From assembly GCA_050247075.1 (NCBI GenBank), contig JBFWUW010000066.1:1-39599 (forward strand): a stretch of 39,599 nucleotides of DNA, written 5' to 3'. This document shows positions 7,535 through 16,611 of the stretch, piece by piece. Each line of letters opens with the position of its first letter. Position 1 is the stretch's first letter. The notes under the pieces are model-generated. The model saw only the letters and a list, made by a program, of their open reading frames with translations, made no database searches and was not told the origin of the DNA. Both the position numbers and the translations under genes were made by a program. Source of the DNA: JBFWUW01 sp050247075 (lineage in GTDB: Bacteria > Planctomycetota > Planctomycetia > Pirellulales > JBFWUW01).

Positions 7535-10003
7535 TTAGCGTACCGCGCCGGACAGTTGTTCAATCAGCCACTGGGCGAACTTCTCTTGCCCAGCGCCAGC
7601 GGACGGTTCATCCTCAACTTGCAGCAATACCTTGGGCGGGCCATCTGGCAGGACGGCGGTGCCTTGACGCTTTCTGGCATAGCCTGGCCCAGCTTCCATG
7701 ATCCTGTCCTGGAATGCGGCCTGGATTCCTTCAGCGGACAACGGCCGATTCAACCCGTCCACGGCCCCTTGGAACAAGATCGCGCCTGAACTGGCCGCCG
7801 CGATTAACTCGGGAATGTCCCCGGTGGAGAACAGGCCCGGCACGATACAATCGTGCGGAAGGTAACAGAATGGGCTGGCCAAAACCGATTGGAACGATGC
7901 CAATCCGCCACGCGGCACGGCTACAACGCGGACGTCGGGTTCGTAGAGCGCGGCCAATAAAGCCAGCAACGGACCGGCCGGCTCGGAAGATGGCGGCAAC
8001 ACATTGGCATCGTGGGGCACGGCCCATTGCGGCTCGGCGGCATCGACGGGGAGCGACGGCGCAAAGGAATCACCCCACAGGGCAAACCAGCCGTTGCCCA
8101 AGTCCTCGCGCTGGCGCAAATGACGGATGACCGTCCGCAGATCGCGGAGTTGTTCGCCCAGGTGAGGCGTTCCAAGCATCAATTGGCTGGACGAAACGCC
8201 CGTCGCCGCGCTGCGCCGTCCGCGATCATCGCCCAGGCTGGTCTCTCCCGTCCCTCTTACGTCAACCAGGCAGACGGTTACGTTGGCCTGCAGAAGCCGG
8301 GCGATAGCGGCGGCCCGGTGTTCCAGGAACGCCCCTTTGCCGCCCTGCGCCACGCCAATAACCGTTGGGCCTAGCCGGGCAGGCCCTGTCAGCGGCCTGA
8401 AAAGCAGCGCTGGCAAGGGAAAGTCCCGCTCGACCGTGAAAACGATTCGTTCCAGATGATACTGGGCCAGCCGCTCTGTCTTGGTGATCTCCACATGGGG
8501 ACGCGGCCAGGCCGAGGTTTCACCCAGTACATTGGTCCAACGCTGTTGCAAAAACCCTCGCCGCTCAGACTCCGGCAATTGCCGCAGGCCACCGCGAAAC
8601 TCGGCAATCCGATCGTCCGCCAACCGCGTGGCCAAGACGTGGACCGGTGTCAGCGCCACGGCTGGCTCCCCGCTGCCTTCCAAGCAGTGCAATTCGTGAG
8701 ATTCGTGTCGTTCTCTTGGCTCATCCTTGGGCAACGGCAGTTCAAACCATTTTGCCAGCGCCTGGTGAATTCTTTCGCGATGGACCTTGCCGATGTTGTT
8801 GCAGTGCGAGGCTACGTCCGAGGATTGGGAAACGCTGCCGTATCCATGCGTGAAATCCAGATTGCCGTCAGCATCGTAGTAACCGAAGATCGTCTGCAAC
8901 TGCCGCCAGACCGGATCGTGCGGTTGGTCCCAGCGGAACTCGTGCGCGTAGATCAATCGTCGCGGCGCGACGCTGCCGACAATCACCCACGGCGGAAAGC
9001 CGTCGCAAGCCGATCGCGCGGAGTTGCGGGTAGATTCCCAACTTCCCCCCCCCAGGTAATTGAAGGCTTCGGCCGGGTCATCCGGCAGCGGAAATCGCGT
9101 CTCGGGTTGTGGACCGCCAAAATTGAAGGGCACCGCACAAGCAATTCGCGGGTCGAGCGCCGCCGCCACGGCCGCCGGATCGCCCCCACCCGCCACGCTG
9201 CCCAACAAGACCACCTTGTTGGGGTCGGCTCCTGGCTGCCGCAGCAAGACATCGACGCCGCGCATCAAATCCCAAGCGATCCAGCCCAGCAGGCTCTCGC
9301 CCACCAGGTGAAGCTGCATGCCGACGTTGTAGCGGAAGAAATAGTCCTGGCGTCCCAGGCGGAAATCGCCCGCGTAGTCTTCCATGGTACGAAAGGGATG
9401 TTGCCGCCGTTCGCCATGCCCCAAGTTGTCGACCACGAGCACCAGGCAGCCTTCACGCGCCCACATCATCCCCATGTCCTGCAATTCGCTCTGCGTCTTG
9501 GGGTTGTGATGGCTGGGGCAGATCAGCAGGGCCGGCATGTTCGGTCGCGGATCGGCTGGGCGGTACAGGTTGCCCGTCACCCACAGATCGGGGCGGCTTT
9601 CGTACAGCACGTTGTCGATGAGGTACCCCGGCCCTGCTACGGTTCCCGTCACACGGATCGCCATTTCGTCGGGCACCGGGGGAAATTGTCCCAGTGCGGC
9701 CCGCATTCTTTCCAGCCGTTCGTCGCGATATTCTTCCCAAGATTCACGAGAGTTGATGGCCCGCCAATCGGCTAATAGTTGGCGATTTGCCAGATGAAAC
9801 CGCGCGTCAACGTCGTCGTCCAGCACGCGCCGCATGCGCTGCCGGGCCTCGGGGGTGTTCCCGTCGATATCGACGACATTGCCCGCCGTCTGGCGAATTT
9901 CGTCCGCCAGTTCATCCGCGAACGTGACCGACGAGACCAGGCTGATCGCCACAAAGAACGTGCCAAGTGACACCAAGAATCGCTCGATTATGTTGTGCCG
10001 CAT
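7535..10003 (-). CDS. exported protein with two alpha/beta-hydrolase domains
   Basis: The ATG at 10003 has GGAGAG 9 nt upstream and starts a signal peptide (hydrophobic to about VTFA, residue 29). The upstream extension is REP sequence. The 822-residue product has a first esterase-like domain (about 90-400; YRPADPRPNMPALLICPSHHNPK, VVDNLGHGERR). A second follows (about 500-810; FTVERDFPLPALLFRP). The second has the nucleophile elbow WGDSFAPS (serine near 643). In the first, the elbow region reads LLGSVAGGGDP near 265, with valine where the catalytic serine is expected. It resembles planctomycete acetylxylan-esterase or dienelactone-hydrolase-like proteins. The substrate is unknown, probably an ester on a polysaccharide. 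Confidence 0.8.
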   Translation of the reverse strand: MRHNIIERFLVSLGTFFVAISLVSSVTFADELADEIRQTAGNVVDIDGNTPEARQRMRRVLDDDVDARFHLANRQLLADWRAINSRESWEEYRDERLERMRAALGQFPPVPDEMAIRVTGTVAGPGYLIDNVLYESRPDLWVTGNLYRPADPRPNMPALLICPSHHNPKTQSELQDMGMMWAREGCLVLVVDNLGHGERRQHPFRTMEDYAGDFRLGRQDYFFRYNVGMQLHLVGESLLGWIAWDLMRGVDVLLRQPGADPNKVVLLGSVAGGGDPAAVAAALDPRIACAVPFNFGGPQPETRFPLPDDPAEAFNYLGGGSWESTRNSARSACDGFPPWVIVGSVAPRRLIYAHEFRWDQPHDPVWRQLQTIFGYYDADGNLDFTHGYGSVSQSSDVASHCNNIGKVHRERIHQALAKWFELPLPKDEPRERHESHELHCLEGSGEPAVALTPVHVLATRLADDRIAEFRGGLRQLPESERRGFLQQRWTNVLGETSAWPRPHVEITKTERLAQYHLERIVFTVERDFPLPALLFRPLTGPARLGPTVIGVAQGGKGAFLEHRAAAIARLLQANVTVCLVDVRGTGETSLGDDRGRRSAATGVSSSQLMLGTPHLGEQLRDLRTVIRHLRQREDLGNGWFALWGDSFAPSLPVDAAEPQWAVPHDANVLPPSSEPAGPLLALLAALYEPDVRVVAVPRGGLASFQSVLASPFCYLPHDCIVPGLFSTGDIPELIAAASSGAILFQGAVDGLNRPLSAEGIQAAFQDRIMEAGPGYARKRQGTAVLPDGPPKVLLQVEDEPSAGAGQEKFAQWLIEQLSGAVR

Positions 10004-10020
10004 GTCGTTCTCTCCATTCT

Positions 10021-10043
10021 TGTAGGAGGCGATTCCATCGCCG
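10021..10043 (+). repeat. REP family A, left half of inverted pair 1
   Basis: Plus-oriented T-GTAG-GA-GGCGAT-TCC-ATCGCC-G. Together with the copy at 10068-10092 it makes a 72-bp inverted pair between two co-oriented genes. Confidence 0.92.
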
Positions 10044-10067
10044 TTGGCTACGATCCAATGAATGCTC

Positions 10068-10092
10068 ATCGGCGGTGGAATCGCCTCCTACA
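10068..10092 (-). repeat. REP family A, right half of inverted pair 1
   Basis: Minus-oriented mate of 10021-10043, with one stem change (GGCGGT for GGCGAT as read on plus). The spacer between the halves contains GCTACGAT, shared with pair 2. Confidence 0.92.
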
Positions 10093-10112
10093 ATTTGGTG
10101 ACCATTGGCTGC

Positions 10113-11381
10113 CTAACCTGGTGCTACGACTAATTCCACCTTTTCGATTCCGTTTCGGCCTGACTTGGCGAATGGCCGGGGGAGCGGCTGGGCGATGCCG
10201 CGGCTGTCAATCGTACGGCAACGCAGGTCATACGAACCAGCAGCGACGCTCGGTGCCAACACGGCCCAATGCGCCAGGGCGTACCGCATCGGCCAAGACG
10301 TGGGACGCGATTGTTCATCGGTCCCCAGGGTTCCGGCCGGCAACGTCCGGTTGGGCAGTCCCGCCCAATCGGCCGGCGCCGGCAGAATCTGGGCGTCTTG
10401 CCACGGAGCACGGGAGAAATAAGGATCGTCCGCCGGCAGCTCAACGTCTCGCGGGTGGATCCAGTATTGCACCTTGCTCAAGCCCGATATGCCAACTTGG
10501 GCTAGCCCGGTCAGCGGCAGCGGCTGGCCGGCCATGGCGGAAGATGGCTGCGAAACGAACCTCGCAAAGGACTTCATCCAACTATCGACATCGTTGTTGC
10601 CGTTGGCGTAGGTGTCATTGGCAAACGGAGCATTCGTCAGCACCACCCGCTGTAGCCACTTGACACTCTTAAATCCGTAGGCCTCTGGTACCAACATCCG
10701 CACGGGACCGCCGCGCTTGCCGGACAAAAACTCGCCATTCAACTTGTAGCACAGCAACACCGGATACTCGCCGGGGGGATCCTCAAGAACCCGGCCGATC
10801 GGCAATGAACTGCGGAACATCTGCTCGGGTTCGTCGTTGTGGTAGCCATAGTAAAACAGCCGCCGCACATTTTCAGTCGGACGGGCCAGCCAGACCACTT
10901 CGCGTAGCGGCACGCCCTCCCACAACCCCATGCCCAAAGGGGAGCCGCCGTTGTTGCAGGTCATGACTTTCATCACCCGCACGGCATGCTGTTCGGCCAG
11001 TTTCATTAGGCCGTCCCAGTCGAGCGCCGAGCCATTCTCGCGAGAAAGAGGCGAGTCGAGCTTGGCGTTTGAGTCCGGGTCGGGCACGACTTCCAGTTTC
11101 CAAGTCTCGCGCGTCAGGCCAACTTCGCGCAGCTTTTCGATAGGGTGCGTATACGGCAGAGGCTTGCCCCGCTCGACCGTGCCAAAGTCATCGGGCGGCG
11201 TAAAGTAACCGAGCCGGGCGATGGCATCGTCCAGGGCACCAGAATCAGCTGCTTCCTCGGCGATTGCCCCAGAACATGCGTGGCCCAGCCATGCGCCGGC
11301 CGCGGATGCCGCCGCCAGCCCCAGAAAGTAACGCCGCGTGAGTTCCAGATGCTCGGCAGCCACTGAAATCGTCGACTTCAT
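10113..11381 (-). CDS. Tat-exported sulfite-oxidase-family molybdopterin oxidoreductase
   Basis: Probably a periplasmic Mo-cofactor enzyme of the sulfite oxidase/YedY group. The start at 11381 gives MKSTISV...; LTRRYFLGLAAASAAGAWLG (14-33) is a twin-arginine signal. Family features are KVMTCNNGG, with the likely Mo-ligand cysteine at 142, followed by GMGLWEGVPLREVVWLA and the C-terminal Mo-co dimerisation-like domain (WIHPRDVELP to the end). Length 422 fits. The start has only a weak ribosome site (GAGAA). It is bracketed by family-A repeat pairs on both sides. The substrate cannot be assigned from sequence. Confidence 0.85.
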   Translation of the reverse strand: MKSTISVAAEHLELTRRYFLGLAAASAAGAWLGHACSGAIAEEAADSGALDDAIARLGYFTPPDDFGTVERGKPLPYTHPIEKLREVGLTRETWKLEVVPDPDSNAKLDSPLSRENGSALDWDGLMKLAEQHAVRVMKVMTCNNGGSPLGMGLWEGVPLREVVWLARPTENVRRLFYYGYHNDEPEQMFRSSLPIGRVLEDPPGEYPVLLCYKLNGEFLSGKRGGPVRMLVPEAYGFKSVKWLQRVVLTNAPFANDTYANGNNDVDSWMKSFARFVSQPSSAMAGQPLPLTGLAQVGISGLSKVQYWIHPRDVELPADDPYFSRAPWQDAQILPAPADWAGLPNRTLPAGTLGTDEQSRPTSWPMRYALAHWAVLAPSVAAGSYDLRCRTIDSRGIAQPLPRPFAKSGRNGIEKVELVVAPG

Positions 11382-11404
11382 CGGGCAGTTCTCACGAATG
11401 ACGT

Positions 11405-11429
11405 TGTAGGAGGCGATTCCATCGCCGAT
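11405..11429 (+). repeat. REP family A, single copy
   Basis: Full consensus copy including the trailing GAT, 8 bp before the next plus-oriented copy. It lies in the divergent region between the oxidoreductase and the YfhO-like gene. Confidence 0.92.
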
Positions 11430-11437
11430 GAACAGTT

Positions 11438-11460
11438 TGTAGGAGGCGATTCCATCGCCG
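11438..11460 (+). repeat. REP family A, left half of inverted pair 2
   Basis: Plus-oriented consensus copy; with 11485-11509 it forms a 72-bp inverted pair of the same length as pair 1. Confidence 0.92.
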
Positions 11461-11484
11461 CTTGCTACGATGCCCCGCGGTGCC

Positions 11485-11509
11485 ATCGGCGATGGAATCA
11501 CCTCCTACA
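11485..11509 (-). repeat. REP family A, right half of inverted pair 2
   Basis: Minus-oriented mate with one change outside the stem loop (GAATCACC for GAATCGCC as read on plus). The spacer again carries GCTACGAT. Confidence 0.92.
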
Positions 11510-11616
11510 GGCCGACGCCGGCATTCTAACACCTTGCAAATCGCGCTACCAACGAAATGAATGGCCACTTGCGCCATTGCCTTCCGCATTTGACGACGTT
11601 TCTCTACGATGCTGCC

Positions 11617-13941
11617 ATGAGCAAGAAACGACGTGCCAAAAAAGTCGATCCGCCGGCTGTCCCGAAGGCGACTGCCGTTCAATCGGCGGACTTTCGCTGG
11701 CTAACGCTTTGGGCGTGGGCCGCGTCGTTTGCGCTGTTTCTGGCGCTGGCCTGGCCCGCCTTGAACGGCTTGATCTATGCCGGCGATGATTTGGACCATT
11801 TCCACTTGCCGCTGCGGCAATTCTATGGGCAATGCCTGCACGACGGAGATGTCTTCGATTGGCTGCCGAACATCTTTTGTGGCTTTTACCTGACTGGCGA
11901 AGGGCAAGTCGGAACCTATCACCCGCTGCACCTGCTGCTGTATAGCACGTTGCCGCTAGAAACTGCCTTCAATCTGGAAGTCTTTCTGAGCTATCCCTTC
12001 ATGTTCGCCGGCATGGTGTTGCTGCTGCGGCGGCTGGACCTGGCGGGAACGATGGAGAGTGGCGTACAGGCCGGCGAAGCCGCGCGATCGAGCGAACGCC
12101 TGCCCATGCATGCCGCGTTGTTTGGAGCAATGCTGTTCACGTTTTCGGGGTTTTGCCTACTGCATTTCATGCACATGAATGGCGTGGCGATTGTGGCCCA
12201 TCTGCCCTGGTTGCTGTGGGCCATTGATATCCTGGTTCGCGATTCCTCCAACCGGCGGCGGGTATTGGCTTGGGGGGCGATTGGATTGCTAACCGCTTCG
12301 CAATTGTTGCTGGGCTACCCGCAGTATGTCTGGATTTCGTTGCTAGCCGAGTTGTTCTGGCTATGGCTGGCCTGGGATCGCCAGACAGCCCGACAGCCTG
12401 CCGCGCACCGCGGGCTGACCGCCATGCTGTTGCTGCTCGCGGCGGCCAAGTCAATCGGCGCGCTAGGCGGATCCATTCAACTCTTGCCGACCTACGACCA
12501 CTTACAGCACGCCCAGCGCTCGGTAGCTGGCGAGAATGTGGCCCACTTTGCACCCTTGCATCCGTTGAACATCGTGCAATTCACCTCGCCCTATCTCTTG
12601 GATCGGCGCGTGGAAGGAGGCAATACGCAAGAGTTCGGCCTGTATGCCGGCGCGATTCCATTGCTGCTGCTGGCATGGCTGTTCTCGCGCAGAAAGGACA
12701 TGGGCGCATCGCGCAAAGCCGTGCGCGCGCTGGCCCTGTTTGGCGTGGTGGCCTTTGTGCTGGCACTGGGGAAATATGGCGGACTGTATTATCTGCAAAC
12801 GCTGCTGCCGGTTGTGGGGAACTTCCGCGTTTCGGCCCGCTATATTGTTCTGGTCCATCTGGCCATTGCCCTGCTGGCCGCGGTGGCGTTGGCACGCATG
12901 ACCGGCCAACCGCCCGACGAGGACGCGCCCAGTTGGTCCGGCGCTTGGAAGTTAGCGGGCTTTAGCGTACTGGCCGCCATAGTCTTGCGGATCATGCTGC
13001 CGACGGAGCGATTGTCTACCTTTGGCTTGGCGCTGCTGGGACCGGTGATTTTTGGCGTGGCCGCCGCTGTCGTCGCCCGCGCTGCGGCGCGCAAGCATTG
13101 GGCCCGGAGCCTGATGTTATTCTTGACGGCGGCGGACATCGGCTCCTACGGCATGAGCTACGTCGTTTTCCCCGGTGCCAAGCCGCTCCAGGCGATCGTC
13201 GATAGTGCCCCCCAAGCCCAACCCGATTGGCCGCGGTTGGCCACTTTGCAGCCCGGATACACTCACGGGTATATCGGCAATCAGATCACCATGCGCGGTA
13301 CTCGTTTGTTGGACGGCTACGCGGGCCTGCCACCGGCCAACCGCCTGGATTATTACACGGTGCCGGCGTTGCGATTGGCGAATGCCAGCCTGCTGCGACG
13401 AAACTCCGATGATCCCCCTTTTCCGGGCTTGCAGCCTTACAACCCCCATGCGTTCGCCGTGCCGCAACCGCTGCCGCGCGTGCGTCTGGTGGCGGATGCA
13501 GTCGTTAGCGGCAATCCCCAGCAGGATATTGCCCGCATGGAACCGCAGTCCCTAGGGGCTACTGTACTTGTCGATACGCCCGTAGAGTTAGACGGCCTGC
13601 CGGGTGAAGCCAAACTCCTTTCCGATCGGCCCGGCAAGCTGCAAGTCGCCGTGGACTCGCCCGGCCGGCAAATGCTGGTCATCGCCGACCGCTATCATGA
13701 AGGTTGGCAGGCCGAAATCGACGGCGAGACGGCGACGGTCTATAGGGCTTATGGCGACTTTATGGGTGTTGTGGTCGCGCCAGGCGCATCGACCGTGCAA
13801 CTCACCTTTCGGCCTGACAGCCTGACCCAAGGCAGGTTGCTAACGGCCATCGGTGCTACGGCTTGGGGGCTATGTTTGCTGGTGGGATTGGTGTTGGCCC
13901 GCGGGCAGAATGCCGAGCGCGGAGTGTTGAGTGTTGAATGA
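11617..13941 (+). CDS. YfhO-like multi-pass membrane protein
   Basis: A 774-residue integral membrane protein. After a basic N-terminus (MSKKRRAKK) there are about eleven to twelve hydrophobic helices through residue 500 and again at the C-terminus. A luminal-type loop carries DDLDHFHLPLRQFYGQ early in the protein. The C-terminal extracellular domain contains ADRYHEGWQAEIDGE, a hallmark of YfhO-family proteins, which resemble lipid-linked-sugar glycosyltransferases (GT-C fold). The gene two positions on encodes a GT2 enzyme, and the pair may glycosylate an envelope polymer, as YfhO and its partner do in Bacillus. ATG at 11617 is chosen because the basic start suits an inside N-terminus; no Shine-Dalgarno sequence is visible, and an ATG at 11557 is possible. 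Confidence 0.82.
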   Translation: MSKKRRAKKVDPPAVPKATAVQSADFRWLTLWAWAASFALFLALAWPALNGLIYAGDDLDHFHLPLRQFYGQCLHDGDVFDWLPNIFCGFYLTGEGQVGTYHPLHLLLYSTLPLETAFNLEVFLSYPFMFAGMVLLLRRLDLAGTMESGVQAGEAARSSERLPMHAALFGAMLFTFSGFCLLHFMHMNGVAIVAHLPWLLWAIDILVRDSSNRRRVLAWGAIGLLTASQLLLGYPQYVWISLLAELFWLWLAWDRQTARQPAAHRGLTAMLLLLAAAKSIGALGGSIQLLPTYDHLQHAQRSVAGENVAHFAPLHPLNIVQFTSPYLLDRRVEGGNTQEFGLYAGAIPLLLLAWLFSRRKDMGASRKAVRALALFGVVAFVLALGKYGGLYYLQTLLPVVGNFRVSARYIVLVHLAIALLAAVALARMTGQPPDEDAPSWSGAWKLAGFSVLAAIVLRIMLPTERLSTFGLALLGPVIFGVAAAVVARAAARKHWARSLMLFLTAADIGSYGMSYVVFPGAKPLQAIVDSAPQAQPDWPRLATLQPGYTHGYIGNQITMRGTRLLDGYAGLPPANRLDYYTVPALRLANASLLRRNSDDPPFPGLQPYNPHAFAVPQPLPRVRLVADAVVSGNPQQDIARMEPQSLGATVLVDTPVELDGLPGEAKLLSDRPGKLQVAVDSPGRQMLVIADRYHEGWQAEIDGETATVYRAYGDFMGVVVAPGASTVQLTFRPDSLTQGRLLTAIGATAWGLCLLVGLVLARGQNAERGVLSVE

Positions 13942-13946
13942 AGTGC

Positions 13947-13970
13947 ATCGGCGATGAATCGCCTCCTGCA
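13947..13970 (-). repeat. REP family A, single copy, loop deletion
   Basis: Minus-oriented copy with the 3-nt loop shortened to 2 (GGCGAT-GA-ATCGCC on plus) and GCAG in place of GTAG. It lies 5 bp after the stop of the YfhO-like gene. Confidence 0.8.
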
Positions 13971-14001
13971 GATACATTGCTTGAATTGAATCGCCCTTAA
14001 C

Positions 14002-15021
14002 ATGACGCAACCCTCTCATACGTCTCCGCGTCCCGTCGGCCGGGCTGCCTTGGTCAGCGTGGTAACGCCGGTATTTAATGAGGCGGGGGTACTGGAAGAG
14101 TTTCTGCGGCAGGTTTCGCAAGCCTTGGAGCAAGCCGGCGCTTCGTACGAAATTGTGTTCGTGAATGACGGTTCGAGCGATGGCAGCGGCGAGAAGTTGA
14201 ACCAACTAGCCGCCAGCGATTCGCACGTGCGGGCCGTCCATTTGTCGCGCAACTTTGGGCACCAGGCTGCGTGCCAGGCGGGGCTGTCGGTAGCCCGCGG
14301 CCATGCCGTGATCGTCATGGATTCCGACATGCAAGACGCGCCGCAAGCCTTGCCCAAGTTTATCGAGGCCTGGCAAGCGGGTGCCGACGTGGTCTACGCC
14401 ATCCGCACGCAGCGCAAGGAGTTTTTTCTCAAACGCTGGCTGTATGTTGGCTTCTACCGCGTGTTGCGGGCCGTTTCCGATACGCGCATGCCGCTCGACG
14501 CCGGCGCGTTTGGGCTGGTCGATCGCCGCGTGGCCGAGGAGATTGTGGCACTGGGCGAACGCGACCGTTTTCTGCCCGGCTTGCGCTCGTGGGTGGGGTT
14601 CAAGCAGCAAGGGGTCGAAGTCGAACGCCTGGCCCGCTACGACGACCACCCGCGGATATCGTTGCGCGGGCTGTGGCGGTTGGCCAAGACGGCTATTTTT
14701 TCGTTCTCCACGTTTCCGCTGTCGGTGTTCTACGCCATTGGGTATTCCGCGCTGGCGGTGTTCATCTGCCTGAGCAGTTACTCGCTGTACTGCAAGCTGT
14801 TCACCGACCTGGCAATACCCGGTTGGACCTCGCATGTGCTGAGCGCGTCGTTCTTTGGCGCCCTTAACGCCTTGGGCATCAGTATTCTGGGCGAGTATGT
14901 CGTCCGCATCTACGACCAGGTCCGGGGCAGGCCGATCTTTTTGATCGATCGTGTCGTCGAGAGGGAAACGAAACAAAGCCGTGAGTGCCCAGGCTCCGCG
15001 GAGTTGCAAAGCCACGATTAA
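14002..15021 (+). CDS. GT2 glycosyltransferase, polyprenyl-phosphate sugar type
   Basis: Transfers a sugar from a nucleotide donor, probably to polyprenyl phosphate, at the inner face of the membrane. The 339-residue protein has the GT2 start VVTPVFNEAGVLEEF, FVNDGSSDGS and the metal-binding MDSDMQDAP. Two C-terminal helices (about 240-310) follow, as in GtrB and dolichyl-phosphate-sugar synthases. It sits 60 bp after the YfhO-like gene, a pairing known elsewhere: the GT2 makes the lipid-linked sugar that the membrane GT-C enzyme uses. Which sugar is used cannot be read from sequence. Confidence 0.9.
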   Translation: MTQPSHTSPRPVGRAALVSVVTPVFNEAGVLEEFLRQVSQALEQAGASYEIVFVNDGSSDGSGEKLNQLAASDSHVRAVHLSRNFGHQAACQAGLSVARGHAVIVMDSDMQDAPQALPKFIEAWQAGADVVYAIRTQRKEFFLKRWLYVGFYRVLRAVSDTRMPLDAGAFGLVDRRVAEEIVALGERDRFLPGLRSWVGFKQQGVEVERLARYDDHPRISLRGLWRLAKTAIFSFSTFPLSVFYAIGYSALAVFICLSSYSLYCKLFTDLAIPGWTSHVLSASFFGALNALGISILGEYVVRIYDQVRGRPIFLIDRVVERETKQSRECPGSAELQSHD

Positions 15022-15138
15022 GTCCGTTTCAAAGGGTTTGTGAATCTCCTAGGACTATAAAGAACCGCTGCCAACCCGTATCCTATTAGAGTGTCCCGCC
15101 ACTGGTCCCGCCAATTGTTTTCCCGCCTGGAGGCTTGC

Positions 15139-16389
15139 GTGCGCCTGCTCAATCCATTGTTCTGCTGTTGGTTGTTACTTTGCCTGCTTGTGCCGTCACT
15201 TTCGCTGGCGGGCGAGAGCTGGCCGCAGTTTCGCGGGCCGGGTGGACAAGGCCATTCCGACTCCGTCGGCCTGCCCGAAACTTGGAGCGAGACCGAGAAC
15301 ATCGTCTGGAAGACCCCCATACCCGGTCGCGGTTGGTCCTCTCCGGTCGTATTGAATGGCCAGATCTGGATGACCACCGCCGAGGACAAAGGGCATGTAC
15401 TACGGGCGGTCTGCGTCGATCAACAGTCGGGCGAGTTGATTCACAACGTGGAGGTGTTTCAGATTGAATCGCCGCCGGAACTGCACAACACCAATAGCCA
15501 CGCCTCCCCCACGCCGGTCGTTGCCGAAGGCCGCGTCTTCGTCCACTTTGGCACCAGCGGCACGGCCTGTCTCGATACCAAATCGGGAGAGATATTGTGG
15601 AAGAACGAAGAACTGCAACTCGACCACCAGGTGGGGCCGGGGAGTTCGCCGATTCCGTTCAACGACCTGCTCATCATCAATTGTGACGGCATGGACGTGC
15701 GGTTTGTCGTGGCCTTGTATATGGAGACCGGCAAAATCGCCTGGAAGACAGACCGCTCGGGCGAAATCCTCAAGCCGGTGGACCAGCACAAGGCCTTCTG
15801 CACGCCGATCATCATGGCCCACGACGGCAAGGTGCAGGCCGTAAGCATCGGAGCCGACCGGGTGATTTCCTATGTTCCCACGACCGGCGAGGAACTGTGG
15901 CATGTCCGCTACGATGGCTTCTCCAACGTGTCGATGCCCGTGTTTGGCGACGGCATGTTCATCATGTCCACCGGCTACATGAAGCCCGCTTTGATCGCCT
16001 TCAAGCCGCAAGGTTCGGGCGACATCACCAAGCGGGCCATGGCCTGGACGTATGCCAAGCAAGTCCCCGCCAAGCCCTCGCTGCTGCTGGTGGAGGACAA
16101 GTTGTATATGGTCAACGACGCCGGCGTGATGACCTGCTTGGAAGCCAAGAATGGTAACGAGCGATTTACCGAGCGTTTGAGCGGCCAGTTTTCGTCCTCG
16201 CCCATTTATGCCGACGGGCGCATCTATATCGGCAACGAGGATGGCCAGACGTTTGTGGTCAAGCCAGGCAACGAATTTCAACAGCTTGCCATTAACCAGC
16301 TCGACGGAAGAATCCTGGCCTCGCCCGCCGTCGTTGGCAAAGCCATCTTTCTGCGCACGGATACACACATGTACCGCATCGAAAAGTAA
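15139..16389 (+). CDS. exported PQQ-like beta-propeller protein
   Basis: A 416-residue secreted protein. The GTG at 15139 is preceded by GGAGG with 5 nt spacing and opens directly on a signal peptide (RLLNPLFCCWLLLCLLVPSLSLAG). An upstream GTG at 15091 is weaker. WPQFRGPGGQG just after the signal, then repeated LDTKSGEILWK, METGKIAWK and TTGEELWHV strands, are typical of the PQQ-binding-like/BamB-like beta-propellers abundant in Planctomycetes. No catalytic site is obvious, so it may be a binding or scaffold protein rather than a dehydrogenase. A weak terminator follows. Confidence 0.88.
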   Translation: MRLLNPLFCCWLLLCLLVPSLSLAGESWPQFRGPGGQGHSDSVGLPETWSETENIVWKTPIPGRGWSSPVVLNGQIWMTTAEDKGHVLRAVCVDQQSGELIHNVEVFQIESPPELHNTNSHASPTPVVAEGRVFVHFGTSGTACLDTKSGEILWKNEELQLDHQVGPGSSPIPFNDLLIINCDGMDVRFVVALYMETGKIAWKTDRSGEILKPVDQHKAFCTPIIMAHDGKVQAVSIGADRVISYVPTTGEELWHVRYDGFSNVSMPVFGDGMFIMSTGYMKPALIAFKPQGSGDITKRAMAWTYAKQVPAKPSLLLVEDKLYMVNDAGVMTCLEAKNGNERFTERLSGQFSSSPIYADGRIYIGNEDGQTFVVKPGNEFQQLAINQLDGRILASPAVVGKAIFLRTDTHMYRIEK

Positions 16390-16391
16390 GC

Positions 16392-16420
16392 GGCGCAACC
16401 AATTGTCGCGCCACGTTTTT
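16392..16420 (+). terminator. weak Rho-independent terminator
   Basis: GGCGC (16392-16396) pairs with GCGCC (16408-16412) across an 11-nt loop, followed after ACG by five T. The stem is short, so this is tentative. Confidence 0.4.
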
Positions 16421-16421
16421 C

Positions 16422-16448
16422 ATCCGTGAAATCCGTGCTATCCGTGGT
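16422..16448 (+). repeat. three tandem 9-bp units ATCCGTGNN
   Basis: ATCCGTGAA, ATCCGTGCT and ATCCGTGGT lie head to tail directly after the putative terminator. They fall outside any gene. Function is unknown. Confidence 0.7.
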
Positions 16449-16611
16449 TCTTTAACCTTCGGCTAGTTCGCAATTCTCTCATCAGTGGTTCCTTGGCCTT
16501 GAATGGTTCAACCAGCTTCGACGTTGCCACGCCCCTACGATCCTGACGCTGTTCGGTGTAGAATGCTGGCAAAGGTTGATTGAACGGTACTTGTCACGGA
16601 GGAAGCTTGCC

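Noticed and set aside
8456..9775. 439-codon plus-strand frame antisense to the double hydrolase
   Set aside because: Long only because the real minus-strand gene has high third-position GC; the translated protein has no recognisable domain.
10004..10069. N-terminal extension of the double hydrolase (GDGIASYK)
   Set aside because: These residues translate a REP-A copy; the same string appears before the oxidoreductase for the same reason.
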